DNA of 64,000 nucleotides from Deroplatys truncata (taxonomy: Eukaryota > Arthropoda > Insecta > Mantodea > Mantidae): positions 74,641,573 through 74,705,572 of the forward strand of contig CM060986.1 in the NCBI GenBank assembly GCA_030765065.1, in the 5' to 3' direction. Position 1 is the stretch's first letter. Each line of letters starts with the position of its first letter. A model generated the notes under the pieces. The model saw nothing but the letters and a program-made list of their open reading frames with translations. It did not search any database and had not been told where the DNA came from. Position numbers and translations under genes: made by a program. Of this stretch, positions 1 to 11,300 are shown piece by piece.

Positions 1-211
1 CTAGGTATGTGGTAGAGAAAGTAAAAATTAATATTCCGCTTTTGAATACAAGAATGAAATAAAAGTGAAAGATTGACATAGCTGCTGATGTCAAAATCAG
101 CAGGTGTCTAAGCAGTCGTAACATCTTTAAAATACAGAGCCAATTTTAATTTCTCAAACTTTCTCTGGTAATGTTTGCCAATGAATTCCTTGTAACCTTG
201 AAGTCTATATT

Positions 212-440
212 ATATAGAAAATTTGAGTCTGAGTTGAAACACCTAACTCCACTTACATGTTTTACAACTTGACCGGTTTTGGGAGCTAATTGCTCGCATC
301 ATTGGAAGTGGCTGAAGCTTCCAAAACTGGTCAAGTTGTAAAACATGTAAGTGATGTTAAGTGTTTCAACTCCGACTGAAATTTTTTTTATAATTTCAAA
401 TTCACATCACTGTTACTAGCTTATCCATATTTTATACTAA
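212..440 (-). mobile_element. 229-bp Penelope-derived foldback element
   Basis: Exact 14-bp flanking duplications TTGAAGTCTATATT lie at 198-211 and 441-454. Inside are inverted arms of about 50 bp (232-280 and 320-371). The segment CACATCACTGTTACTAGCTT near the right end recurs almost unchanged at the end of the Penelope-like element near 26887, linking the two. On the - strand the centre carries a worn hammerhead-like core: GATG at 298-303, a GAGC/GCTC hairpin, then AAAAC, CG and GTC at 280-271. Confidence 0.75.
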
Positions 441-487
441 TTGAAGTCTATATTTATATTCTTAATGTATTAATGCATTTGTTTCAG

Positions 488-729
488 AGCCACAAACAAG
501 TCCTTTGGGTCATTTGAGTGCAGCAATGGTTCTTGACTGCGGGAAATCACGTATAACAGTGAGCTTTCCAGCCAGTCTTGTGAAGAAGTTAGGTGTGAAG
601 CGATTGACACTTAACGATGGGAATTGTGTGTCTAAAGAAAATCAGACACATGTATTACTTTCTAGTCTCATTACATCTTGTGGCACTACAAGCAAAAGTG
701 ACGGCAAAATTGTTTCAGCTACAAATGCT
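488..729 (+). CDS. TGFBR3: TGFBR3-like exon 1 of this window: ZP-N first half
   Basis: The acceptor is tttgtttcag ending at 487 and the donor is gtaagt at 730. The exon begins with two bases finishing an upstream codon, then 80 full codons, ending in phase 0. It encodes the first three ZP-N cysteines (DCGK, DGNC, TSCGT) in the usual spacing, and an N-glycosylation sequon NQT. An alternative reading that runs through the donor to a stop at 747 only adds intron codons. It is an internal exon, so a start codon is not expected here. Confidence 0.88.
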
Positions 730-2312
730 GTAAGTATTCACTCATAACATTTTATTATTCTTTTGCTTCTCCTCATGTTTAGCTTGTAAAATTAGTTGCC
801 AAGAATGAAGTACATAACATTGTCAGTGAGGATAACTGCAAACAAACTCATAACTACAATATCTACATAGATAGCTCATGATATGCTGATCATCTAGAGA
901 ACTGAGCTTGTGTGGAATGTGCCTTCGTTGTTTACGACAAAAACAATGTGGAGTTGCTTTATAAAGGTTACAGACTTGCACCTAATTGTACTATATTACA
1001 GGCCAAACATTTTGGACTTAATCAAGCAGTGGAATATTGCCACTATAATGAGTATAGCGCATGTATATACAGTGATTCCCAGGCATTTGTCAGTGTATCC
1101 ACTTGCTACTAACATAAGGAACAACATAACAAATGCTGTTCACATGTGTATCACATGGGTTAAAGGTCATATGGGTATACATGGCAATGAGAGGGCAGAT
1201 GGAATTCCAAAACGCTATGCATTAGCTCAAAAAGAATTCAGTTTTAGAGGTTCTGTAATAATGTATGTTAAAAACAAATTGAAAAAAAAAATCTTCAAAA
1301 GTGGAATAGCTCTTGGATAAACAGCAATAAAGGGCAAATCACTCAAGATCTATTTTTTTCCTACTAGTAGTGATCATGTAAGCTGTAAATACTTTATGCC
1401 TAATTTTATTTTGACCCAGTTTGCTACCGGTCATGGTAAATTTAAAAGTTACTTTCAAAGATTTTTATATAGACTCTCCAGATGGATACCTATGTAAATG
1501 TGAAACCTCTGAAGTGAGTGTTGAACATTTAATATATAGATGTGATCTTCATTCAAGAAAGAGAGATTTCTTATTCAACATCTGTCATATTGTAATACAG
1601 ATCTTCAAACACTGTTGATGTATGTGTTCTTTAAAAAATGTTGCACTTCAGCTTTTGAACATTTTATTGGCCAAATTTTCAAATCATTATAAGTATAATC
1701 GTGTTTAAGTTATTTGCTTATTTACTATTCATGTGTTTCTTTTTTTTAAAACTAGAACCCTAACATACCCTATGGGTTAAATAGGGTTATTCAATTTGGA
1801 GAATAAATAAATAATAAATAAATAAAAATAAAGTACGCAATAAGTTTACATAGTGACGGTCAACTGTCCTTCATCTCATTTATACATTAGAGGTGTCATT
1901 GGCTATGCACCTTAGTCAGATGTTTGTTAGAAAAAAGATCAAGAAAAGTAGAATGTATCTGTTACCTGCCTTGGTAACATGTATGAAGTTAAAAGAATAC
2001 ACTTAGAGTCAGATTTACATTTATCTAGTTTCACTAACCTTTGTTGCTATAGAACATGTTTCACAGATATACTGTATAGCAACAAAGGTTAGTGAAGCTA
2101 GATAAGTGTAAATTTGACTCATATAGTGTCCCACAAGCGTAAAATGATCATTTCACTCACTGTATACTGTTTCCAGTTCTAATCTTAATAATCTTTGAAG
2201 ATATTTCAAGTTTTACCTCTCATGCTATAAACTTGGCAATATGGCAGCCCTTCACCTGAAGTAAACATCAAATGTAGGCTTGGACTGTGGTTTGCAACAT
2301 AATGTTTCATTT

Positions 2313-2355
<43 letters not shown>

Positions 2356-5300
2356 GTGTGCCTGCACTTGTGCCAACATTGAGCAGTTGTTTTCATTGTA
2401 TTGGCAAAGAAATCAGAAATCTTATTGGCATTAGTGTTGCATTGCTGCTGTAATTGTGACCCTTTATATGTTCTTTAGCTTTGAAAAAAGAAAACCTCAC
2501 AGGTTGATGAGTGCAGTAAAATCTCAGTAAATTTGAGATGTTGCTCAGGACGTTGAATTTATTAACTTGTGTGTGGGTGTGCATTTTCATGGTAGAAATT
2601 TATCTTTATTTGACGAACACACAGCAATTGTGTGCAGAGCTATCACTATGCCTACATGTGGTTGTAGTTCACAGTAAAGCCTTATTTCAGAAGTTAATAT
2701 GGACTTTGCCATCCAGATCCAGAAAATGGATGGTAATCATGACTTTGCTTGCTGAAGCAGTGACTTTAAATTTTGAGAAATTGGAGAGCCCTTATGCCTC
2801 CAGTACATAATTTTTGTCAGGAGTTTGCCATCAGTGACGGGTGGAGATAGTCATCTTGCTGTGTATTTCAAGTAACAGGTTCCTGACAAATCTGTTTCCA
2901 CTGCTGTTTCATTGTAGGCATGAGCATTTGAGGGCCTCATGCAAATACATTTTCTTAAAACCAACCAAAACAAGAAGGATGTGATGGACTCAAGTGAAAG
3001 CTCACTTATTGTGGGGATGCTTCAAACTTAATGTTGTGTATCTGTGGCTATTATGGTTCATTTACTGCAAGGCTTATCATGCATTGTTGTTCCTAGATTG
3101 GTGTCCTTGCCCACCTTCCAACAATACCCCCGTCCAAACATACTTTGCCACACCCAACAATCATTCTTCAATTAATTGTAGGAATTTAATCATAGCATGC
3201 TGTTTCAATGAAACAATAATGCTTGTTGCTATTTTTTCATGCGTGACTTAGGAATGCCGCAGGTGATGTGTGATGGAAGAACCAAGCTTTCCTTTTGTAC
3301 CAATTTCATGCCATTGTCTTCTGTATTGTTGAGGTTTGGCTTGGGAGGGAAAACTTTTCAAAAGGTGCTTGTAGAATTTTTTATCTAAACTATAGTTGAT
3401 TCAAGGGCCAGATAGAGAACAGAAAGGCCATAAGTTAGTTATGAACATATGATGGGGTCATGAGGTAAAGAAGTAATGAAAGAACTTGTGATCTGAGCAA
3501 ATGAAAATAATTTAACGTAATTTAAGCCCGGTTGTCATTTTAAGGTCATACATCAAAATTGCATTTACTTTATTCGTTCAGTAGTGTAATAAGTATAATG
3601 CATTTAACCATTTAGGTTGAAGTAACATTATTGTATATGTTTATTTATTTAACATTATTGTAGCCCCACGTTGTGGTGGCCAATTTGCGGCGGTATTTAT
3701 GTTATATTTATTTATTGAGCCCCACGTTTGGGAGCCAATTTGCGATGGTAAATTTATAATATTATTTGTGTATGTGTGTTTACTTCACACGGTGAAGCCA
3801 TTTTGTGACGTGATTCTTTGTTAGGTTTGTAGCTCCATCTGGTGTTAGCAATTTGCGGTAGTATTAGTGTTCGTTTGAAAGAATGGTACTGTTATTTTAT
3901 TTAATTTTTGTTCACTGTCCTCCGGCTAGCTATGATCTTTTGGTCAAGCACTTCTCTTTATACAGGTTGTGTAAACGGAAGGGAGTCTCTTTTATCCAAA
4001 GATAACACTGATGAAGGAATTTTGTTTTACACTTTTATTGTCGAACACATTTACTATCACATTTACACATTGATCTTGACACTCGCCAAACTGAAACTGT
4101 TATAACAACTTCTTACTGATCACTTTTAATCCACGTACTTCAACCTTTTGTATAATTAACTTTACCATACTTGAGATTTTTCATAACTCTTATACGCGTA
4201 ACTTGCGAATCGATAGCTGACGTGTAATATTTCTGCTGGACTGAAGGCGATGTGTATCATACAAAATATTTTCGATGAACTGACGGGGATGCGACGTGTA
4301 GTGTACAAAGATTTTTGATGAACTGATGGGGTCTTTACCTATAACCTACCTTTTATACTCCTACACCCAGATATGCCTAAAGATTATAACTGAGCTGCAA
4401 TTGGCTAATAAAACGCGCCAACATTAGCGTCTATTTTTATATCCAATGAAAATTATGAATACATATGCTCTAGGGAAATGTTCCAGAAGATTCTAAAGGA
4501 AAACGCGCCAACATTACGTAACTTCCTCGTTTCCAATAATGATAAACAGCTCACCCCCTCGCTGCATTATTGCACGCTATTATTGTCAGTTTCAGTAAGG
4601 CAGTATAAATTTACTTCCCAACAATAATTACAATCAACAAACATCTCAAATCAATGTCACATAATAATGCATATTCATACTATAATCACTCTTTACATTT
4701 AAATAATTTGTGATACAAATTACTGCATCAAGGTCTGTAGTGGAATTATGTTCAAATGAGCACAGGCTCCACTGTTTGTGAGCTGAGTTACCAGGCATTT
4801 GTCTTATAAGAATAAGGAAAATCTCAGAAAACACCTCATCCAGAAAACTCATCTTAATGAGATTCAAATTTGGGCAGAAGCATTGCCTTCAGACCACAGA
4901 GGTGGGTGAGCAATCTTATGCTAACTCCAGCATTGGGGAGGGTGTAAGGTGAGAAGATACTGAAGGACAAGAGGGGAAGGCAAAACCTCCCCCCTCCCCC
5001 CGCCATGAAAGTTTGCATTGCACTGCACAGAATGTTTTATCTCTGATACAAATAACACTTCCCTGTATTCATGACTGTCCACACATACCAAGGAGAATCT
5101 CTGTGTACACAAAGCATTAATGCCAGTGCTGTCCCACTGCCAAAACTGTGTGCCATACAGACAACCTCCTGCTTGTCCGACAGAGGCCAGTAGCTATGAC
5201 AATAATTCCTCTACCATGGACCTAGTAGGTAGAGAATGTACTGCATTCAACCCAAAAATTTGATTTTGAGAATTCACTGGGAAATTATGTTTTGAGAGCT

Positions 5301-8300
5301 CCTGAATAAAAAGAAAAGCATTTTTATAACAAGATCTATCTGCATGTGCAGTGTGTATGTGCGCATGCATAACACCAAACTAAGTTCACTATCTTCCAAA
5401 CATGCAATGATTTTCAAGGAAATGCCTCCCCTCAAAATGCGCTTTAGATGGAATATTTTTCAAAAATGTTTATTCACTCAAAAATGGCTCTAATGCTTTT
5501 GGTTAAAATACCATACATTTAAGCTATTTACATGACAAATCAAAAGTATACTTGAATTTTCTGGGAATAGCCTGTGAAGATCTCTTCATTCGGAAGGGAT
5601 TTTGTATAATATTATATAACGGGTAAACCATAAGAGTCAGACAAAATTGTACTACACAAAAAATGCAGATGTGTTTAAAATAAACAATATTTCAAATAAC
5701 ATTTTTTCTGGCATCAGCCATTTCTGAAACGTTTGCTATTATGGGTTTGAACATAGACTTTTATAGGTTCCTCACTATTATTTGAAAGTAAGCACTTTAT
5801 AAACAAAGCTTAAAAATTAAAAATTTATGAGCACAGTTGCCATATAGCAAGCCAAAAAAAATTGAAAGTGTTCTTTTCATTTTTTCTTTTCTGTTTTCTC
5901 TTCTTTTTATATTGCTTTTTCATTCTTGAACATTTAAACCATTTTTTTTTATTTATTTATTTTGCATACTCATGGTTTTTGCAATAATTGTGTTTTTACT
6001 TTTGCCATACTTGCTGACATCTGTTTTGATTTCAGATTCATATAACACTGAATTCAGATGATGAGAATGATGATGAGGATTTTGAAGAATCTTCAGGATG
6101 GTACAGGGAAGGTGGTGCTGCAAAGTTGGGTAAAATTCCTGTTGAGTGTAAATATCATCCAATCATTCACAAACCCAGATCAGGATTTGGAGATGATGAT
6201 GATCCTTTTGTTGTAAGTACCATTGATATTGTCTTGTGAAAGCAGTTTTATTTTAAGGAAAGTTGTTTTAAAATGTCTAGATTTTGGTATTATTGACAAA
6301 TTTAAGGGTGTTACTGTTTTAAATGTTATATAAAAATATTGGGGTCTAAGAATGTTAAAATTTTTCCAAATGAAATGTTAGTATTTCAATGTTTTTTACA
6401 TTATTTGTCAGTTTTTAAAGGTTTAATACACTTTCATCAACCAATGCTAAACTGATTTAACACTGAAGTTTAAGCAAACTCTGTTTCATTGAACAATGTT
6501 ATCTTTAACAATGTGTTAAACCTGGTGTTAAGTTAATGTTGCCTTACTCCTGTATTAAGGCATTTAACAAATGATAGAAGTTGGAAAATGGCTGCTACAG
6601 ACCAAGTTGTTGCTGTGAGTTTGCTGCATTTGGCAATTTTTAATGGCATTTCTAACAGAAGATCAATCATGCATTGTAATAAATTTGAAAAGCTGCAAAA
6701 GGAGGACTTTTTAAAGCAGTACAGACTGTCCAAAAGGGTCATGAGCATGGTTTTGTGGGAATTAAGAGAGGTTAGAATACAAGCAAAAGTATGACTTTCT
6801 CCTATATTACAAGTGTGGATTACTTCGAGACTTTATGGTATTGGCACTTTTCATTTAATTGTAATGATGGTATCTCCAAAGTTACTGTTTGTGTATTTAT
6901 CTGGAAGATTTAAGAAGCAAACTGTATTTTTGTTTGGGTCTGCTTGATCCTTAATCAGCTATAACGCACTTCCACTTAAGTTTCAATGTAGTGTCCACCA
7001 CCAGTTTTAAACCATTCTAAATGCTCTTCGCACCTGACATTTTTGATACTGCATTTTGTGTTAGCATAAAATTGCTGCAGTTGCTGACTGGACCTGGGAG
7101 AAATGCATTCATTCCATTTGAATGGCAGATTTTCTCCTAGGCTGCTATGCTGATTCTTTAATCTAAGACCATTGTCTTTTTGCACTCATTAATATGTGTA
7201 TATTTAGTAACCAGTTCTGTTATTAATACTTTTCAAACAGAAAAACATTTAGTTCCTCTGCATCTGGATTTTTCAGTTGATATCATGATTCTATTCTTAA
7301 ACAATCAGGAACATCACATGGCAATTGCCCATGAATCAGGACCAGAGTATCCAGATGGTCCTGCATGAATGTAACTTGTTGTCTGCTACTGACACAGAGA
7401 GCACTGTGATAGACAAGAGTACATCAGAGTGCGTTCAGAAGCTATGTAGTTTGGTCACTACCTCTCAAAAGCTATCATTTGCAGTGGCCTTTGACATTAA
7501 CAAGATGTTAACTAACAATTTGCTGTAAAAGCTTAATGAAGCCCAAAAATTTTAACATTATGTTAAACTTTAAATATAATACTTTTAATTCGGAAGACAT
7601 AGTCAAAAGATAAATATAATATATAGAAGTGGTTGCAAATATACAATTTCACTAAAATAGGTTAAATACCTCATCAGTTGCAATCAGCTGACGATGAGGA
7701 AGTGATTCCTAGAAACTAGTTATGAGGTATTTAACCTATTTTAGTGAAATTGTATATTTGCAACCACTTCTATACATTATATTTAAACATAATGTTCAGA
7801 AGCAAGATGTTAAGAGTATTTTTAACATTGGTTTGTGAAACTGGCCCATAATATGCATAAGATTGAAATCTTAGTTATTCCCCTCCCCCCAAAAAAAACA
7901 TTAAAAGCAGGAAAATAATGAATACAGAATGCTGATTGCTGTTATTTTGTTGCTTTTCATTTTTGTTGAAAGAAGGACTTAAATGTTTAAAATGTTCTGC
8001 TGCTCAATACCATCACTGTGATATGCATCAACAAATGGTCAGTTTCGTAAGCTCATTGCTTTTGTACACTTTGACACTATAGCTTACAGGATCATCTGTA
8101 TCCTTATCTTCTTTGTATGCATTAAAATAAAACTGGAACTTCCAATTTTGGTCCATTCCTCACATGGGTCATCATTATCTACTTGACAAAGATCAAACAT
8201 TGCAGAAGATATTGTACTTAGCTATTGCAGCAGATTTGCACATCACATGAATTCAAATGAAGTGCCTTTCTGCTCAGTTTAGATACTCAGTAGCATACAT

Positions 8301-11300
8301 CTCTACCCTACTTTGCATATAGATCTTTGCCTGTAAACTAAAATTTTAGGCTGGCCACTATATGGTGCTTAAAAAGTATTGACAATTGCATTCAAAACAA
8401 CATTATTGCAGCTTCAATTTATTCCAGTTTGAAAATTATCATTAGAGGATAGGTTTTTGGGACTGAAATTCATGAATGAATGATGCAGGAAAAAGATTTT
8501 TCTGAAACATGTTCCTAGTTATTAGTGTAAGTGGTGTATAATGGTCACTAATTGACTTAAGTGCTTTCCAAATTATTCTTGTTTACCTTAAATGAACCAT
8601 GGAATGCATACTTTTTAAAGCCAACATTTTAAACTACAATAGATTCACTGTTTTATGTTTATAGTCCAAGTTATCAGAATATTTTTTTGTTAGAAAATGT
8701 GCTTTAAGTATAGTGATATTTCTTGTTAAATGTTTAGGGTTCAGATGACATTCTGAATGGAGCAAACAGCAATAAAATGAGTCCTTATCACATGGAAATT
8801 TACAGAGATAAGGAATATACTCAGCAAGTGGACTTCTTTTCATCTGAACCAGAAGCAAGAGAAGCTGAATTTGATGAGACACTGTATGTCCGTGCTTGGA
8901 TAGATGGAGGTTTGTAATCAGTTAATTTAAAATTGAGAAATAGATAGAAGTATTTTTTTGAATGAATGTGCAGAATATTGGATCCTTATAAATTTGAAAA
9001 GGGTAGAGGAAGTGACTGTGGGTGACATTTTAATCATTGTTTAGATGTGCAAGCAGCAAGCAAGGGATCTGTTGTAGGTTGATAACTGTTGTACAAGTTT
9101 AATTTCAGTATTTAACTTTATTTATTGTAACAAGTAATGTCTTTTCTCTTAAGCTGTTCCAGTGCAGGTGGTTACTGAAAGTTGCTGGATATCAAATTCT
9201 TCAAATCCAGAAGATATTTCTCGCTTTGAACTGTTACGAAATACATGTCCAGTAGATCTGTCAGTACAAATTCATATTAATGTGGACAATGAAAATTCCA
9301 CTAAAAGTCAACAGTTTGCTCATGGAGGCTTTAGTTTTCAAGTGAATAAAGAATATGAAGGTTTGGGACAGTTATTTCTTCATTGTCGTTTGGGCCTATG
9401 TACAGAAGATCCAGAATATCTGAAAGGAAATCTCATAATGGTTAGTGCTGTAGATATGCATAATACAATATTTTTCTGTAAAGCACTATTGCATTCATCA
9501 TGAATTTTCATTTTAACTGCTTGTAATGAAGGGTTGTACTTGTAGAAGAAGTGTTGTATTTAATGATGGGAGATATTGGTAGTGATTTTGTGAAAGGAAC
9601 ATGAAATACTCAGTAATAACTGATAATAATCAGCAAACTTGTAATGTTAAAGCAAATGCAAGTAAATAAATTTTATAAATTAATAACTTGCTTCAATTAG
9701 CTTTTGGTTAAGTTAAAAAACAGGACATACTGCTTGATTTATCTATTGAATTTGTGCTGTAACCACTTCTTGTTTACAGTCTTGATTTGACATTGTTAAG
9801 GCTATAGCAGCTAAGTGTCTGTTTTCGATTATATTGCTATCAACAGGAACTAAAACAAATTTATTGATTGAAGTAGTTGGCAGTGGTTCAAAATTCATTA
9901 AATTATCTCTATTCTTAATAATAAATATCGTCTCCAATTAATAATTAAAGTAAATCCATTTAACTGCTTTAATAATTTAGCTTCAGGTGTATTTATGTTT
10001 AGATGGCCAAATATGATCTGCTATAGCTGATTTGTCAGTTTACTTATATTTAATATTTTTAAAATGCTCTTTAACTCCGGTTAACATAGAGGAATTTAAA
10101 AAGCAGAAGGCTGTTAAAGAGGTTTCAAGTCTCAAAAAGGTGAAAGACAATTATAAATTTAAAAAATTTGCTCGTCCTTTGAGGAAATATTTCACAAAAG
10201 GTAGCATATTAATACCTCAAAGTAAATATAGCATAAAAATTGTTAGGAATTTCTAAAAAAAAATATAAAATTTCAGAAAATAAGAAGTTTGACATAATAT
10301 AAATTGTTGGAATTGTGTTTAAATCATATTGGAAAACCTAAAAATTTTTGTAACCAAAGTTGAGAAGCATTTCAGGAAAGTAATAAATCAGTTGTAGCAG
10401 ATATTTTATTTTTTATAATGAAATAGACCCTTAAGCTAAATTATTTAATGCAATTAAATGGACTTATACAATGAATGATTTGGAAGATTATTCATTCTAA
10501 ACAATAGATGTTGTGTTACGAATTTTGAAATACCACCAATTGTCTTTATTGATAAATTGATAAATAAATTTCCAATAAATTTCACTAATCTAGCAAACAA
10601 TTGGTAGCTTTGAAGATGTCGGATTGGAAGACCACAAACAAGAAGTGAATACAGTTGAAGATGTGAATGATTAATCTTGAAGTATTTCCCATTTTTTAAT
10701 TTAGTTAAAAGAATAAGTAAAGTAATAGTTACCAGTGTATGCAGTTTATATATTTACTAATAATGCTAGTAATTTTATTTGTAATTTGTAACATCTCTTT
10801 AAACAATTACACAAAAGAAATCTTTTACAAAAATACAGGTGATATTACTAGTTATTTGCAGTTAATGTTGCAACAGTCACAAGAGAATAGATGTCACTTC
10901 ACTACAGGCTCATGTGACAGACTACTATTTTTAACACATTAATTATATTAGGAGTGATTACAAACAGTGAAACTTTAGGAATAATTAAAATTGTGAGTGG
11001 ATTGGTGACGCTTGGGTTTCACTTCTTAAGCTTTACTCAGAACAGATTTTGAGGATATTTATCCCCATCATCTGCTATATGTCCACTCACATTTGGAAGG
11101 GGTTCCTTTCAGTGTCAGTTGTGCTTCTTGCTGTGTAGTGGCAAGATGGCAAACAGAGGATCACTATCTAGACATCAGTGGACATACAGCTGATGATGGA
11201 GACAAATCTCTTTGAAACAAAAAAATAGAAATAAAAATCATAGTTATCTACTCTCAATATTGCCTTTATAAAGTTACTTTGCCTAAATATATTTAGTACC

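Larger units (their letters stand above)
6427..7848 (+). mobile_element. Degenerate PIF/Harbinger transposon with nested foldback
   Basis: Ends match as inverted repeats: CACTTTCATCAACCAATG at the left against the complement of CATTGGTTTGTGAAACTG at the right. Both are flanked by TAA (6424-6426, 7849-7851), as expected for Harbinger 3-bp duplications. Inside are a transposase N-terminal remnant on + and a Myb/SANT-like remnant on -, the two-gene arrangement of this superfamily. The DDE catalytic core is missing. The foldback at 7580-7781 was inserted later. Confidence 0.65.

Noticed and set aside
912..1320. Host RNase H gene
   Set aside because: Frames are shifted and followed by a LINE zinc motif and A-rich tail; it is a retrotransposon 3' end.
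8634..8882. Minus-strand open frame over 82 codons
   Set aside because: It is the complement of betaglycan-like exon 3, which has splice sites and phase agreement.
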